From: a virus
Length of the DNA stretch: 64,000 nt
IMG/VR virus record: IMGVR_UViG_3300048033_001096
Location: 105,232 to 169,231 of that record
Reading direction: 5' to 3' (one strand)
The notes below the pieces were generated by a model that was not told where the DNA came from, did not search any database, and was given only the letters and a program-made list of their open reading frames with translations. Made by a program: the position numbers and the translations under genes. This document shows positions 1-8,800 of this stretch, piece after piece (position 1 is the first letter of the stretch; every line of letters begins with the position of its first letter).

Positions 1-189
1 ATAATCACCGTGGACGCAGTGGCTCAGCCTAGCGCCCCTGGTGCATACCCAACACCAATCTACGAACATCTTATGAATGCTCGCGGAGGGTATAAGGCAT
101 ATGAATTAGCACAGGCAACAAAAGAAGATGCAAAGGCACAAAAATACTTAAAAGAATCACTGATTAACATAATCAGTCGACTCCAATAA
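1..189 (+). CDS. 21: Prohead core protease gp21, C-terminal fragment
   Basis: The window opens inside this gene, and frame 1 runs to TAA at 187-189 giving 62 residues. The fragment starts ITVDAVAQPSAPGAYPTP, which resembles the C-terminal part of T4-like prohead proteases (peptidase family U9/S78-like). These cleave scaffold and capsid precursors at (I/L)xE sites during head maturation. The catalytic residues lie upstream of the window and cannot be checked. Gene order supports the call: scaffold gp22 and capsid gp23 follow directly, exactly as in T4. It probably sits in one late operon with both, since only 14 bases separate its stop from the gp22 start and there is no terminator between them. 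Confidence 0.8.
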   Translation: MITVDAVAQPSAPGAYPTPIYEHLMNARGGYKAYELAQATKEDAKAQKYLKESLINIISRLQ

Positions 190-203
190 CAGGAGAAATG
201 ATA

Positions 204-1307
204 ATGTTGGATGCACTAAAAACACTTTTTGAAAACGATGTAGTTTCCGAAGAAGTGCGCCACGAAATCGAAGAAGCGTGGGAATCGAAGATTAAAGAAA
301 ATCGTCGAGCTGCTACTGCTGAGCTTCGTGAAGAATTTGCTAAGAAGTATGAGCACGATAAAGCAACTATGGTAGAGTCAATTGATAAACTACTAGAAGA
401 GCGTCTTGCTTCAGAAATTCAAGAATTTGCAGAAGATCGTAATCAACTAGCTGAAGCAAAAGCGAAGTATGCTGTTGCGCAACGTGAAAATGCAAAATTA
501 ATGAAAAACTTTGTTTTAGAATCACTAAAGAAAGAAGTTAGCGAATTACACGAAGATCAAAAAGCAGCAGCAACAAAATTTTCACAGCTTGAAGAATTTG
601 TGGTAGAAGCACTTGCTAAAGAAATTGCAGAGTTCTACGAAGATAAAAAAGACTTAGCTGAAACAAAGGTAAAACTTGTACGTGAAGCTAAAGACAAATT
701 TGCAGAAGTTCAAAAGACTTTTGTACAAAAAAGTGCCGCATTAGTATCCGAAACAGTTGGTAAAAATCTTAACAAAGAAATGAAACAACTTAAAGAAGAT
801 ATTGAATCAGCACGTAAAAACGACTTTGGTCGTAAACTATTCGAAGCATTTGCTTCAGAATATGCTAACAGCTACTTAAACGAAAAATCAGAAACTGCTA
901 AACTTATGAAAGTGCTTGCACTTAAAGATCAGCAAGTTAATGAGGCAAAAGCGTTAGCTGTTAAGGCTAAGACTCTAGCAGAGACAGCTGCTTCTGAAAA
1001 GAAAGCACTAGTTGAATCGGCTAGAAGAGAAAAGAAATTACACGATTTAGTTTCACCGTTAGGTAAAGCTCAGCGTGATATAATGACAGACTTACTGGAA
1101 AGCGTACAGACTGATAGACTTCAGTCATCGTTTGACAAGTATCTACCAGCAGTTATTGATGGTAACACTCCAGCTAAGAAGAAGGCAGTTTTAGCAGAAG
1201 GCAAAGAAGTTACAGGCAACCGCGAAGAATCTTCGCAAACTAACGTTAGTTCAAAAGCAGGCGTAGACGGCAATGTCGTTGACATTAAACGTCTAGCTGG
1301 ATTATAA
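204..1307 (+). CDS. 22: Prohead core scaffolding protein gp22
   Basis: This is the internal scaffold on which the capsid assembles and which gp21 later digests. The 367-residue product is charged and predicted helical or coiled coil almost throughout, very rich in Lys, Glu and Ala. It contains about four degenerate repeats of the form LxxEIxEFxEDxxxLAExK between roughly residues 65 and 200. The N-terminus (MLDALKTLFENDVVSEE) resembles gp22 of cyanophages. I chose the ATG at 204 over the in-frame ATG at 198 because the AGGAGA at 191-196 lies only one base before 198 but seven before 204. It sits between gp21 and gp23, 16 bases before gp23. The length is near that of other gp22 proteins. Confidence 0.85.
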   Translation: MLDALKTLFENDVVSEEVRHEIEEAWESKIKENRRAATAELREEFAKKYEHDKATMVESIDKLLEERLASEIQEFAEDRNQLAEAKAKYAVAQRENAKLMKNFVLESLKKEVSELHEDQKAAATKFSQLEEFVVEALAKEIAEFYEDKKDLAETKVKLVREAKDKFAEVQKTFVQKSAALVSETVGKNLNKEMKQLKEDIESARKNDFGRKLFEAFASEYANSYLNEKSETAKLMKVLALKDQQVNEAKALAVKAKTLAETAASEKKALVESARREKKLHDLVSPLGKAQRDIMTDLLESVQTDRLQSSFDKYLPAVIDGNTPAKKKAVLAEGKEVTGNREESSQTNVSSKAGVDGNVVDIKRLAGL

Positions 1308-1323
1308 TATAGGAGAAATCAAA

Positions 1324-2502
1324 ATGTCAGAACTATTAGAAAGTCGCTGGCAGGACACTAAAACTGCACTTGTAGAAGGTCTTAAAGGCAACAAGAAAGC
1401 TGTTATGGAAGCGACACTAGAAAATACTCGCAGGTATTTAAGTGAAACTGCAACAGCTGGTGCAACTTCTGCAGGTAACGTAGCTACACTTAACCGTGTT
1501 ATCCTACCAGTTATCAGACGTGTAATGCCAACAGTGATCGCAAACGAGTTGGTTGGTGTTCAGCCAATGACAGGCCCAGTGGGTCAAATTCACACACTAA
1601 GAGTACGTTATAGTGACGCATTCGACAGCACAAACGGTACAGACGTAGCTGCTGGCGAAGAAGCACTATCACCATTCAAAATTGCTGAAGGTTATTCAGG
1701 GGACGCTGCTACTGATCGTGCATCAGCTACAGCATCGCTTGAAGGACAAGCAGGCAATAGAATGTCAATCCAGATCTTGAAACAGACTGTAGAAGCTAAA
1801 ACACGCAAACTAAGCGCACGTTGGACCTTCGAAGCTGCTCAAGATGCACAATCGCAGCATGGTATTGACGTAGAAGCAGAAATCATGGCAGCACTTGCTC
1901 AAGAGATTACTGCTGAAATCGACCAAGAAGTTCTTGGTTCATTAGCTTCACTAGCAGGTAATGCTACTGAAACATACGATCAAGCAGCCGTATCAGGTAC
2001 TGCTACTTTCGTTGGTGATGAGCATGCTGCACTAGCAGTACAAATCAACCGCGTAAGTAACTTGATTGCACAGCGTACACGTAGAGGCGCAGGTAACTGG
2101 GCAGTGGTATCACCATTTGCACTAACTATCCTACAGTCAGCAACTACATCAGCGTTCGCTCGTACAACAGAAGGTACGTTTGAAGCACCAACTAACACTA
2201 AAATGGTTGGTACACTAAACAACGCAATGAAAGTATATGTTAACACATATGCAAACGATGCGTCACCAATTCTTATTGGTTACAAAGGTTCAAGTGAATC
2301 AGATGCAGCGGCATTCTACTGCCCATACATCCCACTAATGAGCTCAGGCGTTGTACTAGATCCAAGCACATTCGAGCCAACAGTTTCGTTCATGACACGT
2401 TATGGATATGTTGAGCTAACGAATACTGCTTCGTCTCTAGGTAACGCAGCTGATTACCTAGGTAAAGTTGCTATTACTAACGGTAACGTTAGCTTTAGCT
2501 AA
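1324..2502 (+). CDS. 23: Major capsid protein precursor gp23
   Basis: This is the HK97-fold major capsid protein that forms the hexamers of the head. Blocks such as VLPVIRRVMPTVIANELVG and QPMTGPVGQIHTLRVRY are typical of the gp23 family. The protein is 392 residues, clearly shorter than T4 gp23 (521) and somewhat shorter than many cyanophage versions, so surface insertions are probably missing. A gp21-type LxE site (YLSE, Glu41, then TATAG) lies near the N-terminus, predicting removal of a propeptide of about 41 residues. AGGAGA at 1312-1317 is a good ribosome site. The gene is followed by an intrinsic terminator, so it ends the 21-22-23 transcript. High expression is expected. Confidence 0.93.
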   Translation: MSELLESRWQDTKTALVEGLKGNKKAVMEATLENTRRYLSETATAGATSAGNVATLNRVILPVIRRVMPTVIANELVGVQPMTGPVGQIHTLRVRYSDAFDSTNGTDVAAGEEALSPFKIAEGYSGDAATDRASATASLEGQAGNRMSIQILKQTVEAKTRKLSARWTFEAAQDAQSQHGIDVEAEIMAALAQEITAEIDQEVLGSLASLAGNATETYDQAAVSGTATFVGDEHAALAVQINRVSNLIAQRTRRGAGNWAVVSPFALTILQSATTSAFARTTEGTFEAPTNTKMVGTLNNAMKVYVNTYANDASPILIGYKGSSESDAAAFYCPYIPLMSSGVVLDPSTFEPTVSFMTRYGYVELTNTASSLGNAADYLGKVAITNGNVSFS

Positions 2503-2525
2503 GTTTTACTTAGAAAGCAAAACAA

Positions 2526-2552
2526 AAAAGGCGGCTTATGTCGCCTTTTTTT
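2526..2552 (+). terminator. Intrinsic terminator after gp23
   Basis: AAAAGGCGGC pairs with GTCGCCTTTT (10 bp including one G-U) around a TTAT loop, and the T-run continues to 2552. It ends the capsid transcript and separates it from the RNA gene downstream. Confidence 0.85.
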
Positions 2553-2574
2553 ATGACTTTTTTTAAAAAAGTGG

Positions 2575-2602
2575 TTGACTTTTATTGTAGTGATGCTATA
2601 TT
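2575..2602 (+). promoter_or_regulatory. Sigma70-type promoter for the intergenic RNA
   Basis: TTGACT at 2575-2580, a 16-base spacer, and TATATT at 2597-2602 form a good host-type promoter directly after the gp23 terminator. Transcription should begin near 2609. The spacer end and -10 (GATGCTATATT) closely match the other strong sigma70 promoter in the window at 50256-50283 (GATGCTATAAT). Confidence 0.7.
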
Positions 2603-2606
2603 AATA

Positions 2607-2853
2607 ATATAACAAGACGTTGTTATATGGGTTGGCGCTAATAATTTCCGCTCTAGAGGAGATAAGCGCACTTGGTTAGGGGTAGTGCCCGGCGTAGAGT
2701 TTGGAGACAAGCAGTACGCACACTGCGATACTAAGCAGAACTGAGGTTCTAGGCGATAGATGAAACGGTATCTGGACGCTTAGTTGGAGGTAAACCCAAG
2801 TCCTTCACCCACCTTTATTATAAAGCCCGATGCTTAACTGTGTCGGGCTTTTT
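2607..2853 (+). ncRNA. Candidate structured non-coding RNA (no known family)
   Basis: This stretch of about 240 bases has its own sigma70-type promoter and terminator and no credible ORF. Helices visible by eye: ATATAACAA/TTGTTATAT closing a GACG loop (2607-2628); GCGCT/AGCGC (2635-2639 with 2665-2669); ACTTGG/CCAAGT (2670-2675 with 2796-2801), which would close a large multibranch domain; GCAGT/ACTGC (2711-2726); ACTAAGC/GCTTAGT (2730-2736 with 2778-2784), which encloses AGAAC-TGAG-GTTCT (2737-2750). Strand, boundaries and independence from flanking mRNAs are well supported. Function is unknown. I checked by eye for tmRNA, RNase P, 6S, SRP and tRNA hallmarks and did not see them. Confidence 0.65.
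2822..2853 (+). terminator. Intrinsic terminator of the intergenic RNA
   Basis: AAAGCCCGA (2822-2830) pairs with TCGGGCTTT (2843-2851) across a 12-base loop, followed by a short T-run. It ends the candidate ncRNA just before the next late promoter. Confidence 0.8.
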
Positions 2854-2861
2854 CTTTATTT

Positions 2862-2869
2862 GATAAATA
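2862..2869 (+). promoter_or_regulatory. T4-type late promoter GATAAATA
   Basis: GATAAATA followed by CTATT matches the late promoter form seen across the window (T4 consensus TATAAATA). With T4 geometry the start would be near 2875, giving a leader of about 90 bases before the gene at 2966. Confidence 0.7.
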
Positions 2870-2874
2870 CTATT

Positions 2875-2965
2875 GTCAGATAGTGTGCCGCAAGGCGGAC
2901 TTATGCTGTACCCACAGCGTAGCTCATAGAACGGGCATAGGACTACTTTTTATAGGAGAAAACAA
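2875..2965 (+). promoter_or_regulatory. Structured 5' leader of the 2966 gene
   Basis: This leader is much longer than the 15-30 base leaders of most late genes here. It contains two clear hairpins: CCGC-AAG-GCGG (2888-2898) and TATGCTGT-ACCC-ACAGCGTA (2902-2921, one G-U pair). AGGAG before the ATG at 2966 stays unpaired in this model. It may control translation or mRNA stability; no known riboswitch class was recognised. Confidence 0.45.
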
Positions 2966-3421
2966 ATGGGAAGACCACTCAATAAAAGATATTTCGGAAC
3001 GCCAACAGCCGGCGGCAACGAAATTAAAGTACAGTTTTGGAACGGAACTGCATCAGTAAACGGCTGGATTGTAAAGCAACTTGGAAGTAAAAAGTTTCGT
3101 TGCACAGACGGCACAGAAGTAGTAGATTGCTACCTAAGTACAAAAGCATCAGCTGACTTAGACGGTTCGCATGCTACAGTACCTAGTTTAGCTGAAATGT
3201 CTATTACAGTTAAAGACGACGGAGGCACTGCACAGCAAGTAACTAAAATTTCAGGACGCAAAGTAACACTTGAAGACGGTACAGTGATCCAGTGGAACTT
3301 CAGTGATGCTACAGATGATGGCGCAGTTGAAATGGAAGAAGCAGGCGATGATGCAGTTATGGATAACGACGATCTTGCACCAGATGCAGATGACTTCGAG
3401 TCAGACGATCCAACGGATTAA
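2966..3421 (+). CDS. Small acidic protein, probable virion component
   Basis: This 151-residue protein has no motif I recognise. Residues 1-115 are a likely all-beta domain rich in Gly, Thr and Val (MGRPLNKRYFGTPTAGGNE at the start). The last 40 residues are strongly acidic, with runs such as AGDDAVMDNDDLAPDADD. Similar small MGRPL-starting proteins occur beside structural genes of marine T4-like phages, so a head- or fibre-associated role is my inference. It has a strong ribosome site (AGGAG), its own late promoter and an unusually long structured leader, suggesting high or tightly timed expression. Confidence 0.5.
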   Translation: MGRPLNKRYFGTPTAGGNEIKVQFWNGTASVNGWIVKQLGSKKFRCTDGTEVVDCYLSTKASADLDGSHATVPSLAEMSITVKDDGGTAQQVTKISGRKVTLEDGTVIQWNFSDATDDGAVEMEEAGDDAVMDNDDLAPDADDFESDDPTD

Positions 3422-3474
3422 GATAAAAGATAAAGTAGGGGAGAAATCCCCTACTACTTTTTAAGGAATTATAA

Positions 3475-4761
3475 ATGTCAAAGATAGTAAGAACTACTGG
3501 TACAGATTATCGTATAATAACAGGTCAAGGTGGAGAAATAATACTCGACACTACTAATGGTTCTGACGATTTAAGCGGAAAAGTTATTGTTCGTGGCGAT
3601 TTACAAGTAAAAGGTGGAACGTCTACTATTGAATCTGTTGTTACTACTATTAATGATAATATAATAGTTTTAAGCGCAGGTAATGACCAACCTGGACTTC
3701 CACCAACGTTAGATAGACCTAGAAGTTCGGGTATTGAAATTGAAAGAGGATCTTTAGCAAATTCTCGTTGGGTATACGATGACGGAATATCTTGGGATTT
3801 AGGCGGACTTACTGGACTCGGTGCTTGGATAGGAACACAAGGCGATATTAACGCAGAACAAATTATTCCAATAAAAACTACAGGAATTATATCCGACGGA
3901 ACATTATATGTTGATACAAATGACGGAGTTATAAGTGTTGCTGGCACAAATAATTATGAATTAAAAATTTGGCGTTATGCAAACGGAGTAATTACTCCTG
4001 ATCCTGTAACAAACGAAATTATTCAAGACGATGACAATATTCCAAATACTAAAGCGGTTACAGATTTATTAGATTATAGATTATCTACTATTAATATTGA
4101 TACTATTAGAGAAGATAATTCGTCAGTAGAAGTTACTGATAAAAATAATATTATTAGTTCTATTTTAGAAGTTGGTACTAGAACATTGCTTAGTACACAA
4201 AACAGTCACGGTTATGCTATTAATGACACTGTTGTTATAACTGGTGTACAAAGTAGTCCAAATGATGCAATCATACAAGGACTTTTAGGCAGTTGGACTG
4301 TTACTGATGTTCCTTCTGCTACTTCATTTGAAATTGATGCTAATTCAATCGGTGCAAACATAAACAACTATGTATTAAATTCAGGAAGAACTGTATCAAC
4401 TGAATCAGAAATAAAAGTAACTGTTGAAAGTACTGAAATTGCAAGTTTCTTTAATAATAGAATAAATTTAGCTGATATTGAAATTAGAGGAACTGAAATA
4501 TTTACAGCGTCGAGTAACGACGATTTAATATTAAATGCAAATGGTGCCGGATCTGTTAAAGTTAAAGATACATTAGAGATAACAAAAACTCCAGGCGATG
4601 ACGATATTTTAATAAATCCAAATGCACCTTTAGATGGAATTAAGATTTATTCAAAAACACAAGGAACTGGTAAAACTGGTTTGTACTTCGTTAATGAAGA
4701 TAACTATCAAGACGAAATAATAAGTAAAAGTAGAGCATTGCTGTATAGCATGTTATTTTAA
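3475..4761 (+). CDS. Virion fibre-like structural protein (428 aa)
   Basis: The product is beta-rich with no catalytic motif. The N-terminal part contains GKVIVRGDLQVKGGTSTIESVVTTIND and LPPTLDRPRSSGIEIERG, a pattern shared by structural proteins of marine myoviruses. Near residue 345 it has DDLILNANGAGSVKVKDTL, one copy of the repeat that is amplified in the two long fibre genes downstream. It likely forms a trimeric shaft or a connector to the tail. The start is preceded by AAGGA at 3465-3469. It opens a tight set of three genes (10 and 0 bases apart), so the products are probably made together. Confidence 0.6.
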   Translation: MSKIVRTTGTDYRIITGQGGEIILDTTNGSDDLSGKVIVRGDLQVKGGTSTIESVVTTINDNIIVLSAGNDQPGLPPTLDRPRSSGIEIERGSLANSRWVYDDGISWDLGGLTGLGAWIGTQGDINAEQIIPIKTTGIISDGTLYVDTNDGVISVAGTNNYELKIWRYANGVITPDPVTNEIIQDDDNIPNTKAVTDLLDYRLSTINIDTIREDNSSVEVTDKNNIISSILEVGTRTLLSTQNSHGYAINDTVVITGVQSSPNDAIIQGLLGSWTVTDVPSATSFEIDANSIGANINNYVLNSGRTVSTESEIKVTVESTEIASFFNNRINLADIEIRGTEIFTASSNDDLILNANGAGSVKVKDTLEITKTPGDDDILINPNAPLDGIKIYSKTQGTGKTGLYFVNEDNYQDEIISKSRALLYSMLF

Positions 4762-4771
4762 GGAAAACAAT

Positions 4772-5119
4772 ATGGCTTTAGAAAACGCAACATTAACAAA
4801 TACACAGTTAGATGTACTTGTTGTACCTGCAAATAAAATATATGCTATAACAAGTATAATGGTGTGTAATACATACTCTCCAACTGGCACAGATCCAAAT
4901 TTAGAAACTGCTAATTTTGATATGCATTTTTGTAAAGATAATCAACCAGTTGCTAACAGTCAAACAACAGTAATTAGAGAATTAGAATTGCCTGCAGGAG
5001 AAACATTTACATTTGACAGCGAAAAGGTTGTTTTAGAAGCTGGAGAAAAGTTATCATTTGTTGGCGATAATGTAAATGCAGCTAATTTGTCAGTATCAGT
5101 GAGTTATTTGGAAGTTTAA
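4772..5119 (+). CDS. Small beta-sandwich virion protein, paralogue 1
   Basis: This 115-residue protein is predicted all beta. The layout is an N-terminal strand run, then ELPAGETFTF, then a closing VLEAGEKLSFVGDN and SVSVSYLEV. The same order of elements recurs in the proteins at 15453 and 35370, which also follow large fibre genes, so the three look like divergent paralogues. A role as a capping or decorating domain for a fibre is inferred. The stop is followed immediately by the ATG of the next gene (TAAATG), implying translational coupling. Confidence 0.5.
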   Translation: MALENATLTNTQLDVLVVPANKIYAITSIMVCNTYSPTGTDPNLETANFDMHFCKDNQPVANSQTTVIRELELPAGETFTFDSEKVVLEAGEKLSFVGDNVNAANLSVSVSYLEV

Positions 5120-5815
5120 ATGAGACTATTAAAAGCCCAAAACACCAATCTAAGAAATATTTACGGAAAAGGTGTAAAGTATGACGTAAATGGTCAAGTT
5201 ATAATGGACACTACAAATGTTATGCTTGTTCCTAAAGGAAATACTGATGAGTTTATTACATCACCTGTTGACGGGCATATAAGATATAACACTGATTTAA
5301 ATGAATTACAAGTTGTTTCTGAAAACGAATGGCGTAGTGTTAGATATAAAGAACCTAATAACGATCCGGGTATTATACAACAACCTTTAGGTAATGGTGC
5401 TGGAATTGGTACAGGAATAGTTTTATTTGGACCACTAGACAGCCAAGATCCTAATTTAGAATATACTGCTCCAGCAGCAGCGCAAAACATACTGGTGTTT
5501 GTTGAAAATGTATTTCAAATATCAACTACAAACTATACATTAGTACAAAATCCTAGCTCGACTGGAACAGGACAAGAAGTAGAATCAGGAAACTTTATTA
5601 TAGGCGAACAATATATTATTACTGCAACTGGAGTAACAGATTTTGTAACAGAACACGGTGCAGCAGACAATAATCCTGGAACAACATTTACAGCAGCAAG
5701 TGCTGGAACAAGTGATGCTACTGGTCTTGCAAGACTAACTGGGTATTACTTATCCTTTACTTCAGAACCTGATCTAAACAAACCTGTAACAGTGCTACAT
5801 AACTTCGATAAGTAA
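5120..5815 (+). CDS. Virion structural protein of unknown role (231 aa)
   Basis: The start codon directly abuts the upstream stop, and no separate Shine-Dalgarno is obvious, so translation is probably coupled. The N-terminal half has a fibre-like pattern (NVMLVPKGNTDEFITSP, then VDGHIRYNTDLNELQV), a motif often found where a phage fibre domain ends or trimerises. The C-terminal half is beta-rich with Gly and Thr. It contains EVESGNFIIGEQYIITATG, a GxxYxIxxxG-type unit also common in phage structural proteins. No enzyme motif is visible. Confidence 0.5.
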   Translation: MRLLKAQNTNLRNIYGKGVKYDVNGQVIMDTTNVMLVPKGNTDEFITSPVDGHIRYNTDLNELQVVSENEWRSVRYKEPNNDPGIIQQPLGNGAGIGTGIVLFGPLDSQDPNLEYTAPAAAQNILVFVENVFQISTTNYTLVQNPSSTGTGQEVESGNFIIGEQYIITATGVTDFVTEHGAADNNPGTTFTAASAGTSDATGLARLTGYYLSFTSEPDLNKPVTVLHNFDK

Positions 5816-5819
5816 AATC

Positions 5820-5827
5820 AATAAATA
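5820..5827 (+). promoter_or_regulatory. Late promoter AATAAATA
   Basis: AATAAATA followed by CTG lies 20 bases before the GTG start of the 1656-aa fibre gene. The predicted start near 5833 leaves a short leader carrying AAGGAG (5835-5840). Confidence 0.65.
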
Positions 5828-5847
5828 CTGTGTCAAGGAGAACATAA

Positions 5848-8800
5848 GTGGCACAAGTAGGTAGAATATCCGGACCATTACTAACAGAAAATCTAGAACG
5901 CAATGGTATAGATTTAGCATTTCGTAATGATTTAAACACAACCCAATTATTATATTTTGATGTTAATAACGGTAGAATTGCCGTTAATCATGATGTGCCG
6001 TCATACGAGTTAGATGTTATTGGGACTACCCAAACAACTAATTTAATTTCAAATTTTTCTAACGTTGCTGGCTATACTATTTCTAACTCGACTTTAAGTA
6101 CGATAGGAAACTTAAATCTTAATGCAGCAGAAGCTATTGTTATGGCTAATATGGAAAATGGAACCATCCGTATTAGTGATAATACTATTAGCACTATAAT
6201 TTCAAACGCAAATATTGATTTAACTCCTAACGGAACTGGAACTACTGAAGTAATCAATGACTTGAATGTGTTTGGCAACATTTACACACCAGGAAATATT
6301 ACATTCGATGGCACAATTACTTTAGGCGATGCAGATACAGACGATGTAACTTTTGAAACAGATGTAAACAGTGATATCATACCGGATCAAAATAATACTT
6401 ATGCTTTAGGTGCTGAAGACAGGCGCTGGGCAACTCTTTACACAAATCTAGTTAACGGTAGATCAGCAAGTGTTGACGGCTATATTCTTAATGAAGTCGA
6501 TCTTTTAACTAGACACGGCGGAATTATATATGTTGCACAAGAAGGCGATGACGCACACAGCGGCGACCATATTTTAGATCCTCTAGCAACTATTTCTGAA
6601 GCACTTTCTCGTGCAGAAGCAAGTGGTGATCAGCCATTTACAATTTTAGTAGCAGCAGGCGATTATCAAGAAGCACTTCCGTTAGTAGTACCTAACAATG
6701 TTAGTGTTATTGGACAAGATATACGTAATACTGTAATTACACCAGATACTAGCAGTCAAAGCGAAGATGTATTTCACCTAAACGATAAAACATTAATTGC
6801 AAATTTAACTATTAAAAATCATTACTATGATAGTGTAAATAACACAGGTTACGCTTTCCGTTTTGCACCAGATGCAATAATGACTGAGCGTTCACCGTAT
6901 ATTCAAAACATAACAGTAATAACAAGTGAAACAAGCGACGGAGACGGAGATGCAGGACGCGGTGCGTGGATCGACGGTGACGAGTTAAATGCAGCAACAG
7001 TGAATAAAACAATGCTGTTCCATAGTTGTACTTTTATATCTCCAGGCGCTGATGTAATTAATATGACAAACGATGTTAGAGTAGAATGGCTCAACTCGTT
7101 TACATATTATGCTAATAGAGGATTATATGCATTTGCTGGAGTAAGTGGCGGCGCAGAACTACGTTCAATTGGCTCAGCCAACGTATACGGTACATATGGT
7201 GCTGTAGCAGACGGTGCTGACACATTAATGTATCTAATACAACACAATTTTGGGTATATTGGTGCAGGTAATAAAAGCGACAATAATCAAGAAGATGCAA
7301 TACAAGCAAATGAAGTTGTTGAATTAAATTCAGGACAAATACATTTTGTTAGTACAGACCAAAAAGGCAACTTTAGAGTTGGAGACAATTTCTTTGTAGA
7401 TTTAGAATCAGGAAATTCTAGTATTAATATTGATACTGCTGATATTGAAACTTTAACAGGACTAATTATAAACACTCCTACCGGAACAACGGTTATTGAT
7501 GCGTCTTATATTACTACAGGAAATATAAGAATTTCAGATAATGAAATTCTTAGTTTTGTAGGAGATTTAAATTTAGAAGGTGCTACTAATACTATTAATA
7601 TTAGTAGTAATACTAATGTTAGCGGATCTCTTAATATTATAGATAACTTTAGTTTTGGCGGCACGTTAAACATTGCAGGAGATCAACCTGGGCGAGACAC
7701 AGCTTCAGATAGGTTAATATTCAATGTTCAATTCGAACAAAATTTTAATCCAAACTTACATTTAAAATATAGTTTAGGAGAAGTTCAACGACCGTGGCTC
7801 AATGCTTGGTTAAACAGGTTAGAAGTAGGAGACATTACTGTTGATGAAAACTATATTACTACTGATGTATCGAATGCAGATTTAGAACTACTTGCAAACG
7901 GCACTGGTATAATTAATATTCCAAACAACAATTTTGTAATTGACAATGCTCTATCAGTAAGCGGAACTACTAGTTTACAGGATGTTCCACTTACAGGAAC
8001 TTTAACTCAAACAGACGATTTTAGTATTACAGGAAATCTATTTACTACAAATGTTAATATTACAGGTAATTTAACTGCATTGTCACAACAACAATTTGAA
8101 GAAATACGGTTCGACGGCAATGTAATTACAACTACTACCTCTGATAGTAATTTAGAATTACGTGCTAGCGGGATTGGTCAAATATTATTACCTAATAATA
8201 GTGTACAAAATAATAACAATCTAAGTGCAGATAATATCTTTAACAATAGTAATATTAATATTACTTTACAAACAGAATTTGGAAGTGCTACTGTAAGCGA
8301 CATTAATATTATAGGAAATTATATTTCTACAAATAATAGCAATGCAGATTTAGAATTACGAGCCAACGGAACTGGTATTATTAGTGTTAACAATAATGTT
8401 AATATAGACAACAACTTAACTATTGGATCTAAAACATTTTTACAAGATGGTAATACAACATACGAATATGGTCCTGAGCTAGTAACTAACGGAACTTTTG
8501 ATAGTAACTTAAATGGTTGGGCACAATCAGGCGGAGGTACTGCTACTGCTACTAGCGGAAATTTAAGAATTAATTCAACAGGTGCAGCAAGAAACGTTTC
8601 TCAAGAAATTGCAGTAGTGCCGGGTAAAACATATGACTTTGAAGCACAATTTAGAAGCGTATCTAATGGAAATCCTTTTTATCTAAGAATATTTGAATCA
8701 GGAGTAGGTACATTACAGGAGTGGAACGAAACTACAGGTCTAGTACCAGATCAACTTTTAACTTTTAGCTTTGTACCGCAAACTACATCAATTGATATTA

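Noticed and set aside
2607-2853. tmRNA, RNase P RNA, 6S RNA, SRP RNA or tRNA in the gp23 intergenic stretch
   Set aside because: I did not find a tRNA-like end with CCA and T-loop, the RNase P P4 core, the 6S bubble arrangement or the SRP tetraloop domain. It is therefore reported as an unassigned RNA.
3525-3947. Minus-strand open frame of 140 codons opposite the 428-aa gene
   Set aside because: There is no ribosome site, the composition is that expected of an antisense frame, and the plus-strand protein has clear structural motifs.
6520-7320. Calling the beta-helix fibres polysaccharide lyases
   Set aside because: The pectin-lyase-like fold is common in phage fibres and no catalytic residues could be assigned, so only the fold is claimed.
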